DNA from: Pirellulales bacterium
Lineage (GTDB): Bacteria > Planctomycetota > Planctomycetia > Pirellulales > Lacipirellulaceae
Reading direction: 5' to 3'
NCBI GenBank assembly: GCA_022448265.1
Contig: JAKVCC010000017.1
Span: 69,498 to 106,498 of the forward strand
Length of the DNA stretch: 37,001 bases
The translations under genes and the position numbers were made by a program. Positions within the stretch are counted from its first letter, which is position 1, and each line of letters opens with the position of its first letter. The notes under the pieces are model-generated. The model was not told where the DNA came from, did no database searches, and saw nothing but the letters and a program-made list of their open reading frames with translations. Shown piece after piece: positions 17,841-26,382 of this stretch.

Positions 17841-19040
17841 ATGAACAATAAATGTATTGGAGTCTTGACGAGCGGCGGCGACTGTCTTGAACTGAACGCG
17901 GTTATCCACGGCGTCGTCAAATCTTCGTCTCAACTTGGTTACGACTGTGTGGGGTTTCTCAAAGGCTACGAAGGCCTGCATGATCCTGTTCGCTTTTTAA
18001 ATCTGACTCCAAAAAATACGACGAAGATTCTCAATCGGGGCGTCACAGATCGCGTCGAGATTAATCCAGAATTTTTGGCCGGTGTGCGCACGACTGTGGA
18101 CCGTCTTGGTATTGAGGGCCTAGTCTGCATTGGTGGCGACGATTCGCTAGCTATCGCCGAGCAATTCCACGAGTATGGCATTCCTGTGGTTGGAGTTCCC
18201 AAGACGATCGACAACGATCTGTCTGCCACGGCATCTACTCTTGACTTCGACAGCGCGATCGAATGTGCAACCAATTCCATCGAACGCCTGCATGTCACCG
18301 CCAGTGATGAGCGGATCTTGGTGGTTGAGGTAATGGGCCGGCACGCTGTCTGTATTGCGCTCCATGCTGGCATTGCAGGAGGAGGCGATGTTATACTGCT
18401 GCCCGAGATTCACTGGACGTGGGAGAATGTGTGTCACAAGATTCTCAATCGCGAGAGTCATGGCAAGCAATTCACCCTGATCGTTGTAGCCGAAGGAGCA
18501 GAGTTGCCAGGCGGACACGTTGGTGAAGAGCACGAGGGTGGCCAGTCGCGTTTCGGCAATATTGGCCAGAGGGTAGCCGAGGAGATCGAACGTCGACTGC
18601 AATGCGAAACGCGAGTCGCCGTCCTGGGCCACTTGCAGCACGGAGGGGCGCCCACCACTTTCGATCGGGGCTTGGCAGCCCAATACGGCGCGCATGCGGT
18701 GCAACTGATCCTGGAAGGCAAATTCGGAGAGATGGTCTACTACCAACCTCCGAAAATCAGCAGTGTACCCATTGTGGAAGCTGCCAACCGCCTCCGCCAG
18801 GCCGACAGTAATAGCTCGGCTGTGGAAGTGGCGCGCACGCTGGGAGTCAGCTTTGGCGACTGCAAATCCGACGAAATTCCGTTTGTATTCGAAGCCGAAG
18901 TCCAGCAGGTGGCCACCGCCAACGACGTCGAATCCGATGCAGAGTTTGCACTCGACCTGGCCGCTGCCGCAATCGAAGAGGCGCTAGAGAAGATGCCTAA
19001 GGAACTGCCAGAGGAGGCACCAGAGGAAGCGGTTTCCTAG
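17841..19040 (+). CDS. Phosphofructokinase-like protein, pyrophosphate-type signature
   Basis: A 399-residue protein of the PfkA superfamily, which phosphorylates fructose 6-phosphate. Two residues point to pyrophosphate rather than ATP as donor: D101 in GGDDS (ATP enzymes have GGDGS) and K121 in PKTIDND (ATP enzymes have PGTIDND). The catalytic TIDND (122-126), R158, the MGR at 165-167 and R276 in TTFDR are kept. Several nearly invariant positions differ: the loop SGGDCLELN has L16-E17 where PG is normal; HAG reads HAV (168-170) with C171 for W; and the substrate arginine of the GHLQRGG motif is H267. Activity may therefore be altered or lost. The last 30 residues are acidic and low in complexity. 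It is 360 bp from the glycosyltransferase gene. Confidence 0.85.
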   Translation: MNNKCIGVLTSGGDCLELNAVIHGVVKSSSQLGYDCVGFLKGYEGLHDPVRFLNLTPKNTTKILNRGVTDRVEINPEFLAGVRTTVDRLGIEGLVCIGGDDSLAIAEQFHEYGIPVVGVPKTIDNDLSATASTLDFDSAIECATNSIERLHVTASDERILVVEVMGRHAVCIALHAGIAGGGDVILLPEIHWTWENVCHKILNRESHGKQFTLIVVAEGAELPGGHVGEEHEGGQSRFGNIGQRVAEEIERRLQCETRVAVLGHLQHGGAPTTFDRGLAAQYGAHAVQLILEGKFGEMVYYQPPKISSVPIVEAANRLRQADSNSSAVEVARTLGVSFGDCKSDEIPFVFEAEVQQVATANDVESDAEFALDLAAAAIEEALEKMPKELPEEAPEEAVS

Positions 19041-19392
19041 CCATTTGGCAATCCCCGCAACCTCGTCTTCCAAGCCGCCGGTTCGCCATCGCTTGCGGCA
19101 ACTTCGGCGCTAATCGACATTGCCCATGAAGGATTCGTCTGTCACTTCCCGGTGGTGAAGCAGTTGGGTGAGGAGTTGGGAGCCATTGCTTATGTTTTGA
19201 AAACTCCCATCGAGAGCAGTTGGACAGCTTGGCGGAGCTGTCGTCATTGAGCATTAACTACCAGGGATCGACGGAGTGAGCGACGGCAACCTAGCGGTCC
19301 TCTACCGTTTGCAGTGCCACTTGCAGGTGATTGGCTTTTTCAGCGAGAAAGCTCAACAAGACTTGATATTGGACGACCTACGGGCCAGCTAA
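19041..19392 (+). pseudogene. Broken coding remnant of unknown family
   Basis: The frame continuing past the phosphofructokinase stop reads coherently for about 57 residues, including AATSALIDIAHEGFVCH and KQLGEELGAIAYVLKTPI. Near 19212 the sense appears to move to another frame (EQLDSLAELSSLSINYQG, ending at a TGA at 19277-19279). A GTG at 19276 overlaps that stop and opens a 38-residue frame (LYRLQCHLQVIGFFSEKAQ) ending at 19392. The helix-forming character and shifting frame suggest a decayed gene. I recognise no family. Confidence 0.35.
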
Positions 19393-19741
19393 ATAGCCAA
19401 ATAGCTCACCTAATTTGCGCCAAAGACCCGGTAGTTGATGGAAAACACGCCGGCTGCTTGACGTCCTCCCTTCCGCTGCCAGGCACTGGTGTGGTCAGGC
19501 TTTCCTTTACCGGCATCTATCTTCGGGCCACCCCAGGCTCCTAGCTGCCGCACCGTGCGGCAACCGGTGGCGGTAGCATGCGTCGTTCCATGTGAAGTGG
19601 GATCGCCGAGAATCTCAGCCTCGCACCGATCGACGCCGCCCGTGGAAGCACCCCCTCTTGGGTGCTTAACTTGCCGGACACGCTCGACCCGGTAGAATCG
19701 TGGGTTTGGTGTGCTTCTTTTTTTCGGCAAGGAGTCTTCGA
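19393..19741. other. Region upstream of acs with two hairpins
   Basis: No gene is convincing. An inverted repeat TGCCGCAC/GTGCGGCA spans 19546-19562 around one central base. A perfect 8-bp hairpin (AAGCACCC, six-base loop, GGGTGCTT) lies at 19646-19667, followed by AAC, not a T-run. AAGGAG at 19729-19734, seven bases before ATG 19742, is a good ribosome binding site for acs. Confidence 0.5.
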
Positions 19742-21697
19742 ATGACTAGGTCTACCGGCCAGATCGACACCGTCATGCAGGAAGCGCGACTGTTTCCGCC
19801 CAGTGAAGCGTTTTCCAGTCAGGCGCGCATCCAGTCGCTTGACGAGTACCAAGCACTCTGGGATCGCGCTCAAGCCAATCCCCTGGCCTTTTGGGCCGAA
19901 CTGGCTCGAGAAGAACTTCACTGGTTTGAGCCGTTCAAGGAAACGCTTGTCTGGAAGGAACCTTTTGCGGAGTGGTTTGTCGGCGGAAAAACGAACGTTA
20001 GCTTTAATTGCCTGGACCGCAATATCGACGCGGGACTCGGCGATCGGACCGCCATCCTTTGGGAAGGCGAACCGGGCGATAGCCGCAAGCTTACCTACAG
20101 CGAACTGCACCGGGAAGTTTCCAAGGCCGCCAACTGTATGAAATCGCTCGGCATTGGCCAGGGAGATGTGGTGTCGATCTATATGCCGATGGTACCCGAA
20201 CTGGCCATCGCGATGCTCGCGTGTGCACGGATCGGTGCGATTCACTCCATTATCTTCGCCGGCTTTTCTGCCGAGGCGATTGCTGACCGCAATAACGATG
20301 CGAGTGCCAAGCTGCAAATCACGGCCGACGCAGGCTGGCGTCGCGGAAAGGCCTTGCCACTGAAAGCGACCGTTGATGAGGCCCTCGCCAAGTCACCGAC
20401 GGTTCAGAACTGTATCGTGCTCAACCGTACGGGCGACGCAGTGCCCATGGAGTCGGGCCGCGACCATTGGTGGCACGAACTCATGGCCGAGGCGGAGGAA
20501 GACTGCCCCGCCCAGCCGCTCGACAGCGAAACGCCCCTGTTTATTCTCTATACCAGTGGATCGACGGGCAAACCAAAGGGCATCAAACACACCGCGGCCG
20601 GCTACAACCTATACGCAAAAAAAACGTTTGAGTGGGTCTTCGATCATCGAGCCGACGACGTCTACTGGTGCACGGCTGATTGTGGCTGGATCACCGGACA
20701 CACCTATATTGTCTACGGACCTCTGTCGGCGGGGGCGACCTGCCTGATGTACGAAGGCGCGCCCAATTACCCAGATGAAAGTCGTTTCTGGAAAATCGTC
20801 GAAAAATACAAGGTTACGATCTTTTATACAGCGCCCACGGCGATCCGCGCCTTTATTCAATGGGGTGACGCGCATGTTGAGAAGCACGATCTCTCGAGTT
20901 TGCGACTCTTGGGTACTGTGGGCGAGGGTATCAATCCCGAAGCCTGGATGTGGTATCACCGAAAGATTGGCGGCGAGCGCTGTCCCATCGTCGATACCTG
21001 GTGGCAAACCGAGACGGGTGGCATCATGATGAGCCCGTTGCCTGGAGCCATTGCCACCAAACCGGGAAGTTGCACCAAGCCGCTGCCTGGCATCCTCCCC
21101 GCGATCGTCGATGAGACGGGTCAACCCGTCGGACAGAACCAGGGGGGCTGGCTTACGATTACCCATCCATGGCCTGGGATGCTCCGAGGCATATGGGGCG
21201 ACGATGCGCGCTACCAGGAGGTTTATTGGAGCAAGGTGCCAGGCAAATACTTGGCGGGCGACAATGCGCGGTGCGACGATGACGGCTACTACTGGATTAT
21301 GGGTCGTATCGACGACGTACTCAACGTATCGGGCCACCGTCTCAGCACGATTGAGATTGAGAGTGCACTGGTGTCTCATCCGCAAGTAGCGGAAGCCGCG
21401 GCAGTTGGACGTCCCGACGATTTGAAAGGTGAGGCCGTTGCCGTCTTTGTCACGATCAAAAATGCGCAGCCAAGTGAAGAGCTAACCCAATCGCTCAAAC
21501 AGCATGTTCGGAAAGAAATCGGTGCACTGGCCCAACCCGATGACATTCGCTTTACAGGGGCTCTGCCCAAAACACGGAGCGGCAAGATCATGCGGCGCTT
21601 GCTCAAGGACATAGCTGCCGGAAAAGAGACCGTGGGTGACACGACAACCCTGGAAGACTACAGCGTATTGGCCAGTTTGCGCGGGGATGAAGAGTAA
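19742..21697 (+). CDS. acs: Acetyl-CoA synthetase
   Basis: AMP-forming acetate:CoA ligase that makes acetyl-CoA from acetate, ATP and CoA; cytoplasmic. The 651 residues from ATG 19742 fit the family (about 630-660). Motifs in order: the acetyl-CoA synthetase N-terminal domain ([17 protein letters not shown]), the P-loop [11 protein letters not shown], the [10 protein letters not shown] motif, the hinge [14 protein letters not shown], and the C-terminal catalytic lysine K615 in [10 protein letters not shown], the site acetylated by Pat-type acetyltransferases in other bacteria. AAGGAG lies seven bases before the chosen ATG; an upstream in-frame start at 19700 is less likely. It follows a non-coding region and is probably monocistronic. 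Confidence 0.97.
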   Translation: MTRSTGQIDTVMQEARLFPPSEAFSSQARIQSLDEYQALWDRAQANPLAFWAELAREELHWFEPFKETLVWKEPFAEWFVGGKTNVSFNCLDRNIDAGLGDRTAILWEGEPGDSRKLTYSELHREVSKAANCMKSLGIGQGDVVSIYMPMVPELAIAMLACARIGAIHSIIFAGFSAEAIADRNNDASAKLQITADAGWRRGKALPLKATVDEALAKSPTVQNCIVLNRTGDAVPMESGRDHWWHELMAEAEEDCPAQPLDSETPLFILYTSGSTGKPKGIKHTAAGYNLYAKKTFEWVFDHRADDVYWCTADCGWITGHTYIVYGPLSAGATCLMYEGAPNYPDESRFWKIVEKYKVTIFYTAPTAIRAFIQWGDAHVEKHDLSSLRLLGTVGEGINPEAWMWYHRKIGGERCPIVDTWWQTETGGIMMSPLPGAIATKPGSCTKPLPGILPAIVDETGQPVGQNQGGWLTITHPWPGMLRGIWGDDARYQEVYWSKVPGKYLAGDNARCDDDGYYWIMGRIDDVLNVSGHRLSTIEIESALVSHPQVAEAAAVGRPDDLKGEAVAVFVTIKNAQPSEELTQSLKQHVRKEIGALAQPDDIRFTGALPKTRSGKIMRRLLKDIAAGKETVGDTTTLEDYSVLASLRGDEE

Positions 21698-21741
21698 CCG
21701 GGTTTGGCAGGGGGCCCGCGAAAAAAGTTTGTGCCGACAAT

Positions 21742-21769
21742 ATTATTTCACGGGAATTATTTCACGGGA
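21742..21769 (+). repeat. 14-bp tandem duplication
   Basis: ATTATTTCACGGGA occurs twice in a row (21742-21755 and 21756-21769) shortly after the acs stop. TTTCACGGGAA resembles half a parS site but lacks the CACGTG core. Confidence 0.85.
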
Positions 21770-21968
21770 ATTTTTGAATGGCAGTTGCAGCAACGTGATA
21801 AGCGTTTCGAATGCCATCGGCTGTGTCTGGTTGCATGGGTAGGTGGCCGCTTCGGGCCAGCCAATAGAGATTGGCGATAGAACGCACCCGTCCGCCGCAG
21901 CCTACGCAATCGGCGCTCTTTTCTTGGCTCTTGCCAATTGCCGAGTGACTGCGCACCGGCCATACTAT

Positions 21969-22026
21969 CTTTATTTGGCCTCAGCAGTGCAGTGGAACTT
22001 TATTTGGCCTCAGCAGTGCAGTGGAA
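21969..22026 (+). repeat. 29-bp perfect tandem duplication
   Basis: A 29-bp unit at 21969-21997 (beginning CTTTATTTGGCCTCAGCAGT) is repeated without change at 21998-22026, in the intergenic region before the ThuA gene. Its identity suggests a recent event. The rest of 21698-22103 shows nothing that I recognise as a gene. Confidence 0.9.
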
Positions 22027-22103
22027 GAATGATGGGACGCCTCGGGGTAGGCGGTTTCCGAGACGGGCCAGCGCTTTTTGTACGAAAAGACGGAGGGTTC
22101 AAA

Positions 22104-23141
22104 ATGCCTTTGAGACTAGCTGCGAGATTTGGGCTGTTGGGGGTATGGGTGGCTTTGGGCGGCGTTGCCGGCGGCGAACCCTTGGTCTATGAATCCGACA
22201 GCGGGGAAGGAAACCGCGGGCCCGGAAAGGGCATGCATTTAGTCTTTATTGCCAGCGATCACGAGTACCGATCAGAAGAAACCTTGCCTGCGCTGGCTCG
22301 ATTGCTTGCCAGGCACCATGGTTTTCGATGTACGGTGGTGTTTGGAGTCGACGAAAATGGTGCGATCCTTCCTGGGGCCAGCAACGTGCCTGGCATCGAG
22401 GCGCTCGACTCGGCCGATTTGATGGTCGTCTTTACGCGCCACCAGCGCTGGCCAGCAGATCAGATGCAGCACTTCGTCGACTATTTGAAGCGTGGTGGCC
22501 CCATTGTCGGGCTGCGGACCGCCACGCATGGTTTTAGCATTCCGCGAGACAGTCCCTTTGCCAAATACGGGGAAACTTATGACGGTGAAGACTACTTGGG
22601 CGGCTTCGGGCGTCAGATACTTGGCGAGACATGGGTCGGTCACCACGGCCACAATCATCGCTCAAGTACACGGCTTGATATCGTCCGCGAAAAGAGCAAC
22701 CACCCCATATTGCGCGGTGTCAAAGACATGTGGGTGCAATGTGGCGGCTACCATGCTGATCCACTGCTGCCCTGTGAAGTGCTGGCCATGGCCCAGCCGT
22801 TGGTGGGAATGGAGCAGGACTCGGGACCGGATAGGAACTTCAAACCTGTTCCCGGCGCGTGGACGCGCTCCTACCAAAGCGAATCGGGGACGGTGGGCAG
22901 GGTGTTCACTAGTACGTACGGAGCGTCCAACGATATTGAAAACGATGGCTTTCGCCGCATGCTGACCAATGGCTGCTTCTGGGCCGTGGGTTTGGAAGAT
23001 GCGATTCAAGATGACATGGATATAAGTTTTGTGGGACCCTACCACGCTACTTGGCGCCATGACCGAGGCGAGCGAAAAAAAGGCCTGAAGCCTCAGGACC
23101 TGGCCGGTTGGGATGCCCCAATCGTGCCCTTGGAGCCGTAA
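22104..23141 (+). CDS. Secreted ThuA-like protein
   Basis: A 345-residue secreted protein of the ThuA-like (trehalose utilisation) family, a glutamine-amidotransferase-like fold whose bacterial role is unclear. From ATG 22104 it has a signal peptide (LAARFGLLGVWVALGGVAGG, about 5-24). The mature part begins with HLVFIASDHEYRSEET, the family's opening strand and loop, followed by VDENG, DLMVVFTRHQRW and GGPIVGLRTATHGF, where this family keeps a nucleophile-like position without the catalytic Cys. CGGAGG lies before the start and fixes it; the open frame up to 21843 runs through a 29-bp duplication and is not coding. It is the first gene of a tight operon. Confidence 0.86.
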   Translation: MPLRLAARFGLLGVWVALGGVAGGEPLVYESDSGEGNRGPGKGMHLVFIASDHEYRSEETLPALARLLARHHGFRCTVVFGVDENGAILPGASNVPGIEALDSADLMVVFTRHQRWPADQMQHFVDYLKRGGPIVGLRTATHGFSIPRDSPFAKYGETYDGEDYLGGFGRQILGETWVGHHGHNHRSSTRLDIVREKSNHPILRGVKDMWVQCGGYHADPLLPCEVLAMAQPLVGMEQDSGPDRNFKPVPGAWTRSYQSESGTVGRVFTSTYGASNDIENDGFRRMLTNGCFWAVGLEDAIQDDMDISFVGPYHATWRHDRGERKKGLKPQDLAGWDAPIVPLEP

Positions 23142-23172
23142 AAGGTCGATTTATAGTGGAGCAACTTGGTTG

Positions 23173-26100
23173 ATGAAGATACCGGACCATCTTTTGCGCA
23201 CGTTGGTCGCCCTCGTCCTACTAAGTGCTTATCAGCACGCCTCCGCCCAATCGCTTACCAGTAAGCTGCGGGAAGAGGGAGCCGCGCGTCTTGCCAAGGC
23301 CGCGACCGAAGAGGGAAGCGCGGCACGTGGGGCTATCTTATTTCCTCAACAAAAACTGCAGTGTGTTCGTTGCCATGTGGCGGGACACACCGATGTTTTG
23401 GGGCCCGACCTGACCCGCCTAGGGACAGATGTTTCCAGCGAATCGCTTGTCGAATCGCTGCTCAACCCGTCTAAGGTCATTGCTAAGGGATTCGAAACGT
23501 CTGTCATTACAACAATCGACGGAGTTTTAATCGTCGGGCAAATTATCAGCCAGGACGATAAGCGAATTCTCGTCCGCGTCGCCAGTGAACCAACCAAGAC
23601 GCAGACGATCCCGGCGGCAGACATCGACGAGACCGTATTGAGTAAGACGTCGTCCATGCCGGACAACCTTCCGGACCAACTGAATAGCCGGCAGGAGTTT
23701 TTGGATCTGGTCCGCTATCTAATGGAGATCGCAGATAGCGGGACGCCGACCGCATCGGAGGGGCAACCTTCCGGCGGAGGCGCGATCAGCCTACAACACC
23801 AGGGATTGTTGCTGCTCGACCGGTTCAACTGCGGCGCCTGCCACGAGGGCAAGTGGCAATATCCCAACCGCGCGCCTCATCGCGGACCGAATTTGAAGTG
23901 GTGCGCCGAAAATGTGGATCCGTCCTTTATTGGGCGCTATATTGCAAGTCCAGCCCATGAAAAACCGGCAGCGAGAATGCCGCACCTGTTGGGCCGATTC
24001 GATGCTGCGACCCGCGCTGAGGCGGCCCGCGCGATTACCCATTACGTTGTCGCTTTCGGTGACACGCCTTTTGCTCGCCAGGCGCGGGATCGTGTTGCCG
24101 CGCGGCGTGGCCAGGAACTATTCCACTCAGTGGGTTGTGTCGCTTGTCATTCACCGCGCGACGAGGCGGGCCAAGAAATCCTGCCTGAATCGTCTGAACC
24201 GCTGGGCAACCTGGACGGGAAGTACAGCGTCGCTGGGCTTACCAAATTTCTCTACGATCCGCATGCCTCCCGGCCGGAGGGTCGCATGCCCAGCATGCGG
24301 CTAACCTATTGGGAATCACGCGATATCGCAAATTATTTACTTCAAGAGAACCAGCTTACCGGCCGTTTGCGCTATACTCTCTACGAAGGAAAAATGCACG
24401 AGGGTTTCGATCGTCTGGCTGGAAAAGCGACCGCGGCGGGAATCGCCGGGGCGTTTTCCCTCGCACCTTTTGAAGCCTATCGCCATGATTTTGCCGTCGT
24501 TTTTGACGGATATCTGGAGTTGCCCGAAGCCGGGTCCTATGTTTTTGCGCTGAATTGCAACGACGCTGGACGGCTCGTCATCGACGGCAAAACGCTTATT
24601 GACTTGCCAGCCCAACCGGGTGACCAGGCGCAGTCAGCCGAGGTCCGTACGGAACTCGCTTCCGGCATGCATGCCATTCAGTTGAGTTACCTCCAGTTGC
24701 AAAAAAAATCACAGTTGGACCTTCGATTTCAGGGTCCAGGTCGAGTGCGCGGTCCGGTGCCCGAGAGCATGCTTTCTAGTCACGCCCAGTCGATTATCGC
24801 GACGCCACCTTTTCGTGTTGATTCAGACTTGGCGCAAAAGGGCGAAGCCCTGTTTCGCCAAATCGGGTGCGCGGCCTGCCATCAGGTAGATGGGGCTGCT
24901 GTTGTGTCAGAGCGACCGGCAATCCCTATCGAAGATGCTGCGGGTGGTTGCCTATCCGAGGAGTCGGGCGATTGGCCGCAGTTTGCCATGAAGCCTGCGG
25001 AGCGCGAATTGTTGCGATTGGGCTTAGGGGCGGATGCGGGCGCGCTCACCGGCGAGGAGCAGATCGCAACGACGATGACCAGGCTTGCGTGTTTCGCCTG
25101 CCATCAGCGGGATGGCTTGGGCGGCGTTGCCCTCCAGCGGGACCAATACTTCCGCAGCGCCGATGCCAATCTGGGGCCGCAGGGCAGAAGCCCTCCGCAC
25201 CTGACGGGCGTTGGTGCCAAGCTCAAACCAGCTTGGCTCCGAGACGTGTTAGTCAACGGGCGATCCATTCGTCCGTATATGCATACACGGATGCCCCAAT
25301 ACGGATCGGAGAATGTCGCCCATTTGATCGATTTGTTTGCCCGTATCGATGACTTGCCAGAAGTTGAATACGAAGGAATTGCCGATTTAGCCAAGGCCGG
25401 AGAGATCAGTACAGAGCTAGTCGGCAGTGACGGTTTAAATTGCGTCGCCTGCCACACTTTTCAGAAGCGGGCGGCCCAAACTATGTCGGCGGTCGATTTG
25501 ACGGAGATGGGGGAGCGGCTTAACAAGGAATGGTTCTTCCATTACATGCTTGATCCGCAGCGGCTGGGCCCGCGCACGGTGATGCCTTCGTTTTGGCCTG
25601 GCGGTCGTGCCATCCGACAAGACATTCTGAAGGGCAGTGTTGCCGGTCAGATCGAACACATTTGGCATTACCTGCAAGACGGGCGGCAGGCCCGTTACCC
25701 GCACGGCTTGCGGTTCGATCCCTTCGAGCTAATCGCCACCGACGAAGCAATCCTGCTGCGTCGTAGTTTTGAGGAGACCGGCAAGCGTGGAATCGGTGTT
25801 GGCTACCCGGCTCAGGTCAACCTGGCCTTTGATGCCGAGCAGATGCGGTTGGCGATGATTTGGAAGGGAAAATTTGCCGACCCTGCGCACGTATGGTTTG
25901 GACAGGGATCTGGGCATGCCCGCCCTGCCGGTGATCCACCGCTACATTTTTCCAAGGGGCCCGATCTTGACGACGCTGCGAATCCATGGGTCGTCGACGA
26001 GGGGCGACCCCCTAAACACCAATTTACCGGCTACTATCTTGATGCGCTGCGCCGGCCGACCTTTACGTATCGCTTTGAAGATGTTGATGTGGAAGACTAT

Positions 26101-26376
26101 ACGATCGACGTGCGCCGGAAAGATGCGGTTGTATTGCGGCGAGTATTGACGTTCCGGGCCGTCAAAGAGCGCGACAACCTCTTGTTTCGAGTTGCCTCCG
26201 GGGAGACGATTCAGCGATCCGAGGACGCAGAATATCAGGTCGGCGAAGACCTCCGTATCCGGCTGATAGGTGGCGTGAATGCAAAAATCGAAACTACCTT
26301 GACCGACCAGCGATTGATGGTTCCGGTCGTTGCAACCAAGGACAAATCGACCCTGGTCATTGAATACATTTGGTAG
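23173..26376 (+). CDS. Secreted hexahaem cytochrome c with PA14-like domain
   Basis: A 1067-residue exported protein with a signal peptide (LLRTLVALVLLSAYQHASAQ, cleavage near 26). It has six CxxCH c-haem motifs at about residues 64, 220, 322, 566, 640 and 757. The first belongs to the putative haem-binding domain of the Pirellula/Verrucomicrobium type (LNPSKVIAKGFETSVI is its typical segment). Between haem motifs 3 and 4 (about 400-530) lies a PA14-like beta domain (GYLELPEAGSYVFAL, then DDGGRLVIDG-like NDAGRLVIDG), a fold often carbohydrate-binding. A long beta-rich region with no haem follows 757. Its likely place is the periplasm or cell surface, in electron transfer. It lies 31 bp after the ThuA gene and 6 bp before the beta-propeller gene. 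Confidence 0.87.
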   Translation: MKIPDHLLRTLVALVLLSAYQHASAQSLTSKLREEGAARLAKAATEEGSAARGAILFPQQKLQCVRCHVAGHTDVLGPDLTRLGTDVSSESLVESLLNPSKVIAKGFETSVITTIDGVLIVGQIISQDDKRILVRVASEPTKTQTIPAADIDETVLSKTSSMPDNLPDQLNSRQEFLDLVRYLMEIADSGTPTASEGQPSGGGAISLQHQGLLLLDRFNCGACHEGKWQYPNRAPHRGPNLKWCAENVDPSFIGRYIASPAHEKPAARMPHLLGRFDAATRAEAARAITHYVVAFGDTPFARQARDRVAARRGQELFHSVGCVACHSPRDEAGQEILPESSEPLGNLDGKYSVAGLTKFLYDPHASRPEGRMPSMRLTYWESRDIANYLLQENQLTGRLRYTLYEGKMHEGFDRLAGKATAAGIAGAFSLAPFEAYRHDFAVVFDGYLELPEAGSYVFALNCNDAGRLVIDGKTLIDLPAQPGDQAQSAEVRTELASGMHAIQLSYLQLQKKSQLDLRFQGPGRVRGPVPESMLSSHAQSIIATPPFRVDSDLAQKGEALFRQIGCAACHQVDGAAVVSERPAIPIEDAAGGCLSEESGDWPQFAMKPAERELLRLGLGADAGALTGEEQIATTMTRLACFACHQRDGLGGVALQRDQYFRSADANLGPQGRSPPHLTGVGAKLKPAWLRDVLVNGRSIRPYMHTRMPQYGSENVAHLIDLFARIDDLPEVEYEGIADLAKAGEISTELVGSDGLNCVACHTFQKRAAQTMSAVDLTEMGERLNKEWFFHYMLDPQRLGPRTVMPSFWPGGRAIRQDILKGSVAGQIEHIWHYLQDGRQARYPHGLRFDPFELIATDEAILLRRSFEETGKRGIGVGYPAQVNLAFDAEQMRLAMIWKGKFADPAHVWFGQGSGHARPAGDPPLHFSKGPDLDDAANPWVVDEGRPPKHQFTGYYLDALRRPTFTYRFEDVDVEDYTIDVRRKDAVVLRRVLTFRAVKERDNLLFRVASGETIQRSEDAEYQVGEDLRIRLIGGVNAKIETTLTDQRLMVPVVATKDKSTLVIEYIW

Positions 26377-26382
26377 GTAGCT

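Noticed and set aside
17896-17910. DnaA-box-like GGTTATCCACGG
   Set aside because: Single, inside the phosphofructokinase coding sequence, with no cluster or AT-rich unwinding region.
21742-21772. TTTCACGGGAA pair as parS sites
   Set aside because: The palindromic CACGTG core is missing; better explained as a simple tandem duplication.
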